A stretch of 64,000 nucleotides of DNA from an uncultured Prevotellaceae bacterium (GTDB lineage: Bacteria; Bacteroidota; Bacteroidia; Bacteroidales; Bacteroidaceae). The translations under genes and the position numbers were made by a program. The DNA lies in the NCBI GenBank assembly GCA_900315105.1, contig OMXX01000012.1, positions 1-64,000 of the forward strand, given 5' to 3'. The notes under the pieces were generated by a model. It did not search any database and was not told the DNA's origin. It was given only the letters and a program-made list of their open reading frames with translations. Shown piece after piece: positions 1-8,010 of the stretch. The stretch's first letter is position 1, and each line of letters begins with the position of its first letter.

Positions 1-597
1 AGGCGCGACTGAATTTTTGTCTACTCATAATTCTTAAATGATATTAAAATTTTAACATTTAAGCCTTTATGGGAGTCAACCTATTTCAGTACAAGACAAT
101 ATTCGTATATGTTTGATATTTAGCGTATTGTGATGTTTGTTGGAGACTTCAAAATCGGTGAACGATAAGTTTGCAGGGTTGGTTTTTGCTGCCAAATAGC
201 ATTAATTTAGACAAAAATCAAGTAAAATTATGGTATTTTTGAGGTTATTATGGCATAAATTATTGGCCAAATTTACTGTTAAATTCACGAAAAATTAATG
301 TTTTTCAAGGCAAAACACAAGAATTCAGCACTCGAGGGCGTCATTTTTTATATATTTTCGCTAAGCTTCATAAGCAGAATTATTTGTTCACTTAGGCTCG
401 ACAAGCTAAAGTTTGTCGTCGAATTCACGTTTTAAATTTCTTTCCTTGGGCATAAGAGATAGAGTAAAGTTCTTTAGTTTATCTTTGAAATTCTAAGTTC
501 GCTAAAAAATATATTGAAAACGCATAAAGTAGAATAGGCCTTGCAAAATACTTTATTTATCATAATAGTCATTCTAGTATAAAAATGCAAGTTAGCT

Positions 598-641
598 GTA
601 AGTCCGCTACAAATCCGTTGTAAGTCCGTTGTAGGTCCGTT
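598..641 (+). repeat. 11-bp tandem repeat, four units
   Basis: Four head-to-tail 11-bp units resemble GTAAGTCCGTT (598-608, 609-619, 620-630, 631-641). The same unit recurs in reverse orientation at 20448-20482 and in direct orientation at 28606-28649, always between genes. Confidence 0.8.
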
Positions 642-813
642 CCTATGGTTGGGAGAAAATTAGAGTTGGAAAAGTAAATAATGTCGTTTCATAGAACTCA
701 TGAGATTGCTGAAAATTTAATATTCTTTACAACGGTTAGAAATTTCTAAAAATATGGAATTCTCAGCGCATCACTTTTTTTTATTAGAATGCTATTTTGT
801 AATAATTTTTTAG

Positions 814-821
814 TATCTTTG
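814..821 (+). promoter_or_regulatory. -7 box of slyD promoter
   Basis: TATCTTTG fits the Bacteroidetes -7 consensus TAnnTTTG and lies 26 bases before the slyD start. A TTTG at 796-799 could serve as the upstream element, but the spacing is short, so only the -7 call is firm. Confidence 0.6.
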
Positions 822-847
822 CACCAAAATATACAATATAAATAAAA

Positions 848-1450
848 ATGGACAATAAAGAATACAAAAGTATCGCAGTAGATTATAAGCTCTACGTAAT
901 TGAGAATGGTGAGAAATCTCTTCAGGAAGAAACATCAGCAGGAAATCCATTCCGTTTCCTCAGCGGCTTTGGAATGACAATCCCTGGCTTTGAGAATGCC
1001 ATTGCTCCTTTGGCTGTTGGTGACACTTTCGACTTCACGCTTTCCAAGGATGATGCATACGGTGATTACTACGCTGAGCGTGTCCTTGATCTCGCTAAGG
1101 ATATGTTCTGTATCGATGGTAAGTTTGATGACGAGCATATCTATGTAGATGCTATCGTACCATTGCAGAATCAGGATGGAAATCGTTTTATGGGGCACGT
1201 TCTTGAGATTACTGACAATACCGTAAAAATGGATCTCAATCATCCTCTCGCTGGCAAGGAACTGAACTTTGTTGGTTCTGTCGTTGAATCCCGTGAGGCT
1301 ACAAATGGTGAGATCCAGGCAATGATAAACCACATGACCGGAGGTGGCGGTTGTGGCGGCTGCGGAGGCGGTTGCAACGGCGGATGCGGTGGCTGTGGTG
1401 GTGACGGTGGCTGCGATTGCGAGAATGGTGATTGCGACTGTAAAAAATAA
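848..1450 (+). CDS. slyD: SlyD-type FKBP peptidyl-prolyl isomerase
   Basis: This is a cytoplasmic prolyl isomerase and chaperone of the SlyD family (200 residues). The FKBP fold (about residues 8-75 and 125-150) is split by an inserted chaperone flap (about 76-125), the usual SlyD layout. The C-terminal 35 residues are almost only glycine and cysteine: nine cysteines in repeated GGC and DC steps, ending in KK. Such tails bind nickel or zinc in the family, though E. coli SlyD also uses many histidines, which are nearly absent here. The ATG at 848 follows a clear -7 box. It is probably a single-gene unit before aroC. Function is known from the family; metal choice is inferred. Confidence 0.93.
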   Translation: MDNKEYKSIAVDYKLYVIENGEKSLQEETSAGNPFRFLSGFGMTIPGFENAIAPLAVGDTFDFTLSKDDAYGDYYAERVLDLAKDMFCIDGKFDDEHIYVDAIVPLQNQDGNRFMGHVLEITDNTVKMDLNHPLAGKELNFVGSVVESREATNGEIQAMINHMTGGGGCGGCGGGCNGGCGGCGGDGGCDCENGDCDCKK

Positions 1451-1489
1451 GTGTATAAATACAATTAACAATCAACGGTTCTTTCTCTC

Positions 1490-1517
1490 TTAATTGTTAA
1501 TTGTTAATTGTTAATTG
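1490..1517 (+). repeat. 7-bp tandem repeat TTAATTG, four units
   Basis: Four exact TTAATTG heptamers end eight bases before the aroC ATG. A related AATTGnn heptamer array lies inside the MATE gene at 15845-15879. The array keeps an extra upstream frame open, which can mislead start choice for aroC. Confidence 0.85.
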
Positions 1518-1524
1518 TTTAAAG

Positions 1525-2601
1525 ATGAACACATTCGGAAAAATATTCACGGTTACGACATATGGTGAGAGTCATGGTGCTGCTGTCGGTGGCGTTGTTG
1601 ACGGAATGCCTGCAGGTATCGACATCGACCTCGATTTCATACAGGCAGAACTGTCCCGCCGTCGTCCTGGTCAGAGCAAGATAACCACGTCACGCAACGA
1701 GGCTGATCAGGTGGAACTCCTCTCTGGCGTATTCGAAGGAAAGTCAACCGGCTGCCCTATCGGTTTCATTGTACGCAACACCAATCAGCATTCACAGGAT
1801 TACGAGAATATGCGATGCACATTCCGTCCCTCTCATGCCGACTACACATATCAAACGAAATACGGCATCCGTGATCATCGCGGTGGCGGTCGTACATCTG
1901 CACGAATCACTATTGGCCGTTGTGTGGCAGGTGCACTTGCCAAGCTCGCTCTCAAGCAGTTAGGCATTAGCGTACAGGCTTACACCTCACAGGTTGGAGA
2001 TGTCTGTCTTGATCGTGACTATAAGAAATACGACCTCAGCATCACAGAGACAAATGCCGTGCGTTGTCCCGATCCGGAAAAGGCTGCTCAGATGGAGGCT
2101 CTCATATCTGAGGTCAAGGAAAAGGGCGACACTATCGGAGGCGTAATCACCTGTGTCATAAAGGGATGCCCCGTAGGACTTGGCGAACCGGAATTTGACA
2201 AGCTCCATGCAGTTCTCGGTCATGCTATGCTCAGCATCAATGCTGTCAAGGGCTTTGAATACGGCGAAGGATTTGCCGGTGTCAATCAGCGTGGCTCTCA
2301 GCAGAATGATGTGTTCACAACAGATTCTAACGGCAATATCTGCACCAAGACAAATCATAGCGGCGGCATACAAGGTGGCTTGTCAAATGGTGAGGACATC
2401 TACTTCCGAGTTGCCTTCAAGCCTGTGGCTACAATCCTTATGGAACAGGACACCGTTGATATGGAGGGTAATGCTACCGTTCTAAAGGCTCGTGGGCGTC
2501 ATGACCCTTGTGTGTTGCCTCGTGCTGTTCCTATCGTAGAGGCTATGGCTGCGTCCGTTATCCTCGATGCGTATCTGCTTAATAAGACAACAATTCTATA
2601 A
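1525..2601 (+). CDS. aroC: Chorismate synthase
   Basis: Chorismate synthase converts 5-enolpyruvylshikimate-3-phosphate to chorismate with reduced FMN, the last common step to aromatic amino acids. The 358-residue protein has the GESHG signature near the start, the RPSHADYTY and [11 protein letters not shown] segments, NHSGGIQGG, and the C-terminal [18 protein letters not shown] block, so it is full length. The ATG at 1525 gives the standard MNTFGKIF start; an in-frame TTG at 1501 lies inside the heptamer repeat and is unlikely. An imperfect inverted repeat follows the gene. Confidence 0.97.
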   Translation: MNTFGKIFTVTTYGESHGAAVGGVVDGMPAGIDIDLDFIQAELSRRRPGQSKITTSRNEADQVELLSGVFEGKSTGCPIGFIVRNTNQHSQDYENMRCTFRPSHADYTYQTKYGIRDHRGGGRTSARITIGRCVAGALAKLALKQLGISVQAYTSQVGDVCLDRDYKKYDLSITETNAVRCPDPEKAAQMEALISEVKEKGDTIGGVITCVIKGCPVGLGEPEFDKLHAVLGHAMLSINAVKGFEYGEGFAGVNQRGSQQNDVFTTDSNGNICTKTNHSGGIQGGLSNGEDIYFRVAFKPVATILMEQDTVDMEGNATVLKARGRHDPCVLPRAVPIVEAMAASVILDAYLLNKTTIL

Positions 2602-2608
2602 AGTACGG

Positions 2609-2711
2609 TTTATTCGCAAAGTTCATAAAGCTACACAAGTTCACTTGTTCAATGTGTTTTTCTACAATCACGAATTTGGTACTTGAATAGCTTGATGAGT
2701 TTGCGAATAAA
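2609..2711. repeat. Inverted-repeat element downstream of aroC
   Basis: Perfect 12-bp arms TTTATTCGCAAA (2609-2620) and TTTGCGAATAAA (2700-2711) extend to an imperfect arm of about 23 bp. They enclose about 80 bases with a further small palindrome at 2635-2648. It could be a structured terminator region or a small non-autonomous (MITE-like) element. Confidence 0.5.
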
Positions 2712-2782
2712 TTATAATAATACCCCCTACCCCATTTGTAGATACACATGTAAATCATTATTCTGAACCTTAACAAAGATAT

Positions 2783-3445
2783 ATGAAAGTCATCATACTA
2801 AATGGAAGTCCTAAGGCTGAAGGCAATACTGCCACAGCATTACATGAGGTTGAGCGTACCCTTAACCAACAGGGTATTGAGACGGAATGGATACACGTTG
2901 GGCATCGGCAGATACACGGCTGTATTGCGTGTAATAAATGCTGGGACACAAACGAATGTTGTTTCCACGACATTGTTAATGAGATTTCAGAGAAAATGGA
3001 TGCTGCCGACGGTCTCCTAATAGGTTCTCCTGTATATTTCGCATCCGCATCAGGCACACTTCTCTCGCTTCTCGACCGCCTCTTCTACTCCACTCTTCAC
3101 AAGAACTGGATGATGAAAGTCGGGGCTTCTGTTGCTATAGCACGTCGCGGTGGTGCAACAGCCACAATGGACGTACTAAACAAATACTTCCTCAAAACCA
3201 ATATGCCGGTTGTTCCGTCGCAATATTGGAGTATCGCCCACGGTACAGACCTAGGAGAGGTCGTTCAGGACGGAGGAAGGTATGCAGACAATGCGACAGT
3301 TAGGACTCAATATGGCGTTTATGATAAAAAGCCTACGTCTTGGTTTGGAGCAATTCGGCTCTCCCAAAATCAAGGAACAACTTGTAGAAACCCACTATAT
3401 CCGTACTCTCAAGTAATAAACACATGGAACAAGAACCAGTCTTAA
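2783..3445 (+). CDS. Flavodoxin-like NAD(P)H-dependent FMN oxidoreductase
   Basis: This 220-residue protein belongs to the flavodoxin-fold FMN reductases (WrbA/iron-sulfur flavoprotein relatives). The N-terminal LNGSPKAEGNTATAL is the FMN-phosphate loop. CIACNKCWDTNECC (about residues 49-62) is a cysteine-rich segment as in iron-sulfur flavoproteins, and GSPVYFASASGTLLSLLDR is the second FMN-contact region. It probably moves electrons from a nicotinamide to a small-molecule acceptor, but the substrate is unknown. Its last 22 bases overlap the next gene, which suggests translational coupling in a flavoprotein-lipoprotein-AlaX operon. Confidence 0.82.
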   Translation: MKVIILNGSPKAEGNTATALHEVERTLNQQGIETEWIHVGHRQIHGCIACNKCWDTNECCFHDIVNEISEKMDAADGLLIGSPVYFASASGTLLSLLDRLFYSTLHKNWMMKVGASVAIARRGGATATMDVLNKYFLKTNMPVVPSQYWSIAHGTDLGEVVQDGGRYADNATVRTQYGVYDKKPTSWFGAIRLSQNQGTTCRNPLYPYSQVINTWNKNQS

Positions 3446-4470
3446 ACGAACATAACAAGCAGGAATATGAACCTGCGCATACGAGAGGAACTAACACGCC
3501 CTTAAAGTATTGGGATGTCTTTCGTGTTCTCATTTTTACGGCATTAATATTCTTCACAGGATGTGCTTCTCGGAACAAGTTGGCAAAAAATGATGGATAT
3601 TGTCCGACATTTCTGTATGAAGGTCAACTTGTTGATCATGATGGAACATCCTCGAATGTCAGTATCTCATTAATGACCTTGTTGGATTCTACTTTGGTAG
3701 GTTCGTATTATTTCGATACGTTGTCAAGTGTCACATATAGTCTTGGAGGAAAAGCGAACCAAGACAAGACCTTTGATATGGGTGAATTTAGAAACGGCAA
3801 TCTATCATTTATTTGGAAAGGCACAAAAAATGACGGAGGAAAGACTATAGAAGGAACAAGAACAGATATAAACAATCAAAAAGAATATAGGTTTAAGGCA
3901 TCTGTTGTCTTTGGCAAAAGTTATTGGGACTATATCCGTAAAAAGGAGAGCTGTGTTTCATATACAGACTTGAAAGATGCCCTCCGTCACAGGGACAAGG
4001 TTCTTCGTGTTGACTTTGAAAACCGAGGTTGGACTTCACTACCTGCAGAAATGGCAGAACTTTCAAAACTGAAGTCTGTCAATCTATTGGGAAATATGAT
4101 AGACACTTTCCCGCCAATACTGGCACAAATGAAGAATGTATTCTATCTCAGCCTCTGTTCAAACAAAATGAAGTACATAGGCTCTGAAATCGGAGAAATG
4201 ACCAATTTGAGGGTGCTCATCATCAATATGAATCATCTTCACAGTCTTCCCAAGGAAATAGGCAACCTAAAGAATTTAATGTACCTTGATATAGGGGATA
4301 ATCCCATAGACTGTCTTCCTGAAGAAATAAAAAACCTCACCAAACTACAGGAACTGCATATAGATAATTGGCAACCATCGTCAAAACGTTTCTCCGACGA
4401 ATATAAGCAGCATTTGCAAAATTTGCTCCCAAACTGTAGAATACATTTTGATAAAAACGACCACCAATAA
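3424..4470 (+). CDS. Leucine-rich-repeat lipoprotein with AlaX-like leader
   Basis: The 348-residue protein has a hydrophobic stretch (about residues 36-46) ending in FFTGC, a lipobox-like lipidation site, then a beta-rich region (about 55-170). About five 23-residue leucine-rich repeats follow (about 190-320). It is likely an envelope lipoprotein that binds another protein. The unusual part is the first 20 residues: they match the start of the AlaX-like protein encoded next door (13 of 20 identical, up to PAHT) and precede an atypically long n-region. No in-frame start lies closer to the hydrophobic segment, so the protein seems to use a borrowed start. Function beyond ligand binding cannot be assigned. 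Confidence 0.7.
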   Translation: MEQEPVLNEHNKQEYEPAHTRGTNTPLKYWDVFRVLIFTALIFFTGCASRNKLAKNDGYCPTFLYEGQLVDHDGTSSNVSISLMTLLDSTLVGSYYFDTLSSVTYSLGGKANQDKTFDMGEFRNGNLSFIWKGTKNDGGKTIEGTRTDINNQKEYRFKASVVFGKSYWDYIRKKESCVSYTDLKDALRHRDKVLRVDFENRGWTSLPAEMAELSKLKSVNLLGNMIDTFPPILAQMKNVFYLSLCSNKMKYIGSEIGEMTNLRVLIINMNHLHSLPKEIGNLKNLMYLDIGDNPIDCLPEEIKNLTKLQELHIDNWQPSSKRFSDEYKQHLQNLLPNCRIHFDKNDHQ

Positions 4471-4471
4471 T

Positions 4472-4936
4472 ATGGAAAAAGAACTCTTTTTAAACACTCA
4501 CAACAAAGACGAGTTCCCACCTGCACATACTGCCGAGCATCTCCTGAATCAGACGATGATTAGGATGTTCGGATGTGAGCGTTCAAAGAATGCCCATATC
4601 GAGCGTAAGAAGTCGAAGATTAACTACAATCTCAACTCCTGCCCTACTCCAGAACAAGTGGCAGAGATTGAACGTAGGATGAATGAGCTTATACAACAGG
4701 ATTTACCTGTCACCTTTGAGTTTGTTACTCGTGACAACATTCCTGAAGGTGTTGTGCTCGACAAACTGCCTGAAGATGCAAGTGAAACTTTGCGTATTGT
4801 CCGCATAGGTGACTATGATATCTGTGCCTGTATCGGAAGTCATGTAAAGAGCACAAAGGAGATTGAATCCTTCAAAATAACGAGTACAAGTTATAATGAA
4901 GGAAGTTTCAGAATCGTATATAGAGTAAGAGTATGA
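4472..4936 (+). CDS. AlaX-like alanyl-tRNA editing domain protein
   Basis: This free-standing editing domain (154 residues) resembles the second additional domain of alanyl- and threonyl-tRNA synthetases. PAHTAEHLLNQ gives the HxxxH zinc motif, and CACIGSHV near the C-terminus supplies the C-x3-H half. Proteins of this type hydrolyse mischarged tRNA (Ser or Gly on tRNA-Ala) in the cytoplasm. The ATG at 4472 lies one base after the lipoprotein stop and is preferred over an upstream in-frame ATG at 4448. Its end overlaps the next start by four bases (ATGA), so the genes are co-translated. The exact tRNA substrate is inferred. Confidence 0.82.
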   Translation: MEKELFLNTHNKDEFPPAHTAEHLLNQTMIRMFGCERSKNAHIERKKSKINYNLNSCPTPEQVAEIERRMNELIQQDLPVTFEFVTRDNIPEGVVLDKLPEDASETLRIVRIGDYDICACIGSHVKSTKEIESFKITSTSYNEGSFRIVYRVRV

Positions 4937-5220
4937 CACGAAAGCAGATAACATCGCTACTATTGCTTGGAGCATCAATAATATATGATGTGATTCCGGC
5001 AGATTTCATTCCCGACATCCCATTTGTCGGGTGGCTTGATGATATGCTCGTCACTTCATCAGCAGCTCTCAACTGCCTTCAACAGTTTGGTGTTAATGCC
5101 AATGGAAAGGTTGACAGACTGCTCAAATGGCTCAAATGGATATGCATACTCCTTGCAATCCTCGTCATCATAGTCGTGATTCTGCTTGCAGGAACTATAG
5201 TCGATATGGTGAATAAATAA
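4933..5220 (+). CDS. DUF1232 small membrane protein
   Basis: This 95-residue protein shows the DUF1232 (YkvA-type) core: a hydrophobic N-terminal segment followed by YDVIPADFIPDIPFVGWLDD. A second membrane segment lies near the C-terminus (about residues 70-92). The role of the family is unknown. It overlaps the AlaX-like stop codon by four bases and is followed 15 bases later by a CDF transporter, so it is probably in the same transcript. Confidence 0.8.
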   Translation: MTRKQITSLLLLGASIIYDVIPADFIPDIPFVGWLDDMLVTSSAALNCLQQFGVNANGKVDRLLKWLKWICILLAILVIIVVILLAGTIVDMVNK

Positions 5221-5235
5221 GAATTGAAATTGCAG

Positions 5236-6123
5236 ATGATATCACGTGACCAGAAAATATACAGAGTGACATTGACAGGCAGTATTGTGAACATGATACT
5301 GCTTGTGATGAAGTTTGTGGCGGGAATACTCGGAAACTCTGCCGCAATGATTGCCGACGCTGTACATTCACTTAGTGATTTCCTCACAGATATTGTTGTC
5401 ATTGCACTCGTAAAGCTTAGTAGCAAGCCTGCCGACAAAGATCATGACTATGGTCACGGAAAATACGAAACCATTGCTACGTCCATTATCGGTATGGCAC
5501 TTGTAGTAGTTGCCGTCATGCTTGCTTGGAATGGAATTGAGAAAATAGTTTTCGTTATAAAAGGTGGAGAGATAGAATCTCCATGTATGATTGCCTTTGT
5601 CGCGGCTGTTGTAAGTATCTTATTGAAGGAATGGGTGTTCCGCGTTACGAAGAAAGTAGCACTTGAAGTGAATTCACAGGCTCTTGAAGCAAATGCCTGG
5701 CATCACAGAAGCGATGCGTTCTCGTCAATAGGAACGGCCATAGGCATTGGCGGAGCGGTACTCTTAGGTAATAAATGGGTTGTCCTCGACCCTATCGCCG
5801 CAGTCATCGTGAGCGTCCTTATCTTCATCACAGCCTTCCGACTTCTTCGTCAGGCTTCTGGTGAACTTCTTGAGGAAAGTCTTCCAAAGGAAACGGAGGA
5901 CAAGATTGAGGCTATCGTTTATCAGGATTCGCTTGTCAGCGACATACATAATCTTCATACCCGCAGGATTGGCAGCATAATAGCCATAGAAATGCATCTT
6001 CGTCTTCCGGGCGATATTAGTCTTGAGGAATCCCATCGTCACGCTACCGCTATCGAGCGTGCGCTAAGGGATGAATTTGGCTCTGGAACACATATTATGC
6101 TGCATATCGAGCCTGTAAAATAA
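5236..6123 (+). CDS. Cation diffusion facilitator family transporter
   Basis: This is an inner-membrane divalent metal/proton antiporter of the CDF family (295 residues). It has about six membrane segments; ADAVHSLSDFLTD carries the HSxxD metal site, HDYGHGKYET follows TM3, and the TM5 site is HHRSDAFSS. The last 90 residues form the cytoplasmic CDF dimerisation domain. The ATG at 5236 is chosen over TTG codons 6 and 12 bases upstream. The family exports zinc, iron, cobalt or manganese; the metal cannot be decided here. Confidence 0.92.
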   Translation: MISRDQKIYRVTLTGSIVNMILLVMKFVAGILGNSAAMIADAVHSLSDFLTDIVVIALVKLSSKPADKDHDYGHGKYETIATSIIGMALVVVAVMLAWNGIEKIVFVIKGGEIESPCMIAFVAAVVSILLKEWVFRVTKKVALEVNSQALEANAWHHRSDAFSSIGTAIGIGGAVLLGNKWVVLDPIAAVIVSVLIFITAFRLLRQASGELLEESLPKETEDKIEAIVYQDSLVSDIHNLHTRRIGSIIAIEMHLRLPGDISLEESHRHATAIERALRDEFGSGTHIMLHIEPVK

Positions 6124-6140
6124 CATAACTGTATTTATTC

Positions 6141-6644
6141 ATGAAAATGACAATAAGAGAATTGACACCTTCTGATAGAGATTCTTTCTTTGAACTCACA
6201 AATACTGTCGTAGAGGCGTTGGAAAATAAGGATTACCTTATTCCAATGTCAAAGGAAGAAGCAGATGCCACATTTCGTGATGATAGTGAGGATGTTGTGT
6301 TAGGCGCTTTCCTTGATGATAGACTCGTGGCAACACTTGGTCTTTTTCATGACATCCGCGACTATTACGAAGTTCTGCCAAACAAATACCTTACTTTCAA
6401 GGGGGCAGAGATTGGAGAGGCTATGGTACTTCCGGATTTTCGTAGAAACGGATTGATGAACCAACTGCTGGATGCTCTTCAAACCTATATTCAGAGTAGC
6501 CGCCTTGACTACCTTCTTGCTACCGCCCATCCCGATAACGTCAGCAATCACCTTATCATAAAAGCAGATTTTAACTTGCTTAAGGTGTTTGAAAGACGTG
6601 GATATACAAGGAATATGTATATAAAGAAACTCAATAGAGCCTAA
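6141..6644 (+). CDS. GNAT-family N-acetyltransferase
   Basis: This 167-residue GNAT protein carries the acetyl-CoA binding strand-loop as VLPDFRRNGLMNQLLDAL (about residues 92-110), matching the RxxGxx family motif. The C-terminal part ends in VFERRGYTRNMYIKKL, a common GNAT ending. The substrate is unknown. It lies 17 bases after the CDF gene and is probably the last gene of this operon. Confidence 0.85.
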   Translation: MKMTIRELTPSDRDSFFELTNTVVEALENKDYLIPMSKEEADATFRDDSEDVVLGAFLDDRLVATLGLFHDIRDYYEVLPNKYLTFKGAEIGEAMVLPDFRRNGLMNQLLDALQTYIQSSRLDYLLATAHPDNVSNHLIIKADFNLLKVFERRGYTRNMYIKKLNRA

Positions 6645-6719
6645 ATAGTTTGTCGATGTTATGATTTAAAAGAACTACCGTTATACCATCGCTATGACAA
6701 AGCTGATCCTCCCTTCTTG

Positions 6720-6796
6720 AACCGAAGAATAACTATAGGATGAGCGAAGGAAGAACGAAGGAACAGCGAAGGTAGAACGGAGGGGCAACTATAAGG
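6720..6796 (+). repeat. 11-bp tandem repeat, about seven units
   Basis: Units of 11 bp run through 6720-6796. The clearest are 6742-6752, 6753-6763, 6764-6774 and 6775-6785, resembling GAACGAAGGAA. The sequence differs from the GTAAGTCCGTT arrays but has the same period and intergenic setting. Confidence 0.7.
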
Positions 6797-6928
6797 ATTT
6801 CTCTTCATTTTGAATATCATTTAAGATAAAAAAAATCCAATAATATTTGGGCATAATACATTTTTTTCGTAATTTTGCATTTACATAATGCAAAAAATAA
6901 TTTTTAACACCTAAAACTAAAAAAAACT

Positions 6929-7642
6929 ATGACACTAGAGAATGTTTACAAAGACGCATGGGAGATTGGCAAAAAGAATTGCGGCTTCTTAATTGCTTTC
7001 GGGTTGGTTTTGTCAATATGTAGTTCGCTTACAAGCAGACCAAACGACCAGAACTCGGAAAAAATAATGAAAAAAGTTGCTGAAGGAGATATGCAATTTG
7101 CAGAGGCTTTACAGGAACTTGCGAAATACTTATCTTTTCTTGATATAACACTAATAATAATAAGTGTACTCCTAACAATATATGTCACTATTGCTTTATA
7201 TCGCTATGTTAAGAAGATTGTTGATGATGAAGATGTTGATTTTAAGGAATTGATAAATTCATCAGCAAAGGTGTATGGCATGTTTTTTGTAAAAAATCTT
7301 CTGTTATATCTTGCTGTTGGACTTGGACTTATGCTCTGTGTGTTGCCTGGAATATATCTTGCGGTAAGACTGACATTTGTGTCATATATTGCTGCCAATG
7401 AGCCAGAGCTTAGCGTTAGCGAGACATTCTCTAAGTCAATGAATCTGACAAAAGGTAGATTCTGGCAGTTGTTAGGATATGGTATCGTGGCATGCATTAT
7501 TGTATTAGCCGGTTTATTGCTCTGTTGTGTAGGTGTTTTATTCACAGAGCCATTGGCATACGTATTCATGGGAGTTGTATATAAGGAACTCGTTCAAGAG
7601 AATTTAGCTCCTGAATCTTTTGAAAAAGATGAAGTGCAATAA
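6929..7642 (+). CDS. Multi-pass membrane protein of unknown function
   Basis: This 237-residue protein has about five or six hydrophobic segments, including ones near residues 18-35, 70-92, 117-145 and 187-215. Its start (MTLENVYKDAWEIGKKN) and its GIYLAVRLTFVSYIAANEP segment resemble the DUF975/YciC-like membrane families. It is preceded by an AT-rich region with TAATTTTG near 6873, a plausible -7 box. It overlaps the next gene by 14 bases. No enzymatic motif is visible. Confidence 0.7.
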   Translation: MTLENVYKDAWEIGKKNCGFLIAFGLVLSICSSLTSRPNDQNSEKIMKKVAEGDMQFAEALQELAKYLSFLDITLIIISVLLTIYVTIALYRYVKKIVDDEDVDFKELINSSAKVYGMFFVKNLLLYLAVGLGLMLCVLPGIYLAVRLTFVSYIAANEPELSVSETFSKSMNLTKGRFWQLLGYGIVACIIVLAGLLLCCVGVLFTEPLAYVFMGVVYKELVQENLAPESFEKDEVQ

Positions 7643-8000
7643 GACTGTAATATTGTCGATAAGCATCCTTGTTGTAGCATGTATCATATTGGCATTGGGT
7701 AATCCACATAGCCTTTCGTGGCCTTTGAAGTGTCCGTTATATCAAATTACAGGTCTTCAATGTCCATTATGCGGAATGCAGAGAGCCATTCATGAATTGT
7801 TACACGGAAATATGAAAGAAGCCTGGAGTCTTAACCCAGGCTTCTTTCTATTCTCTCCTTATTGGTTGGTAGTTCTTGTCGGTACAATCTTCACTAACCT
7901 GCAGAAAACCAATAGTATTGTCCGTTTTTGTTTTCGTGACAAAAATATTTTCCTTGCCCTCATAGCGCTTTTGGTATGGGGAATCGTAAGGAATTTATGA
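7629..8000 (+). CDS. DUF2752 membrane protein
   Basis: This short membrane protein (123 residues) has three hydrophobic segments and the DUF2752 signature: CPLYQITGLQCPLCGMQRA followed by a helix. The function of the family is unknown. The ATG at 7629 is preferred to a TTG at 7620; it overlaps the end of the preceding membrane protein gene by 14 bases, so the two are probably co-expressed. Confidence 0.82.
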   Translation: MKCNKTVILSISILVVACIILALGNPHSLSWPLKCPLYQITGLQCPLCGMQRAIHELLHGNMKEAWSLNPGFFLFSPYWLVVLVGTIFTNLQKTNSIVRFCFRDKNIFLALIALLVWGIVRNL

Positions 8001-8010
8001 TTGTAAATAA

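Larger units (their letters stand above)
1..847. other. Long AT-rich intergenic region
   Basis: No convincing coding frame, tRNA or rRNA is visible here. The stretch is AT-rich with short scattered stops in all frames. Two things stand out: a four-unit 11-bp tandem repeat at 598-641 and the slyD promoter box near 814-821. The left part may be decayed mobile or gene DNA, but nothing recognisable remains. Confidence 0.6.

Noticed and set aside
935..1471. Long minus-strand frame opposite slyD
   Set aside because: It mirrors the Gly/Cys-rich repeats of slyD, has no start signal and gives a low-complexity peptide.
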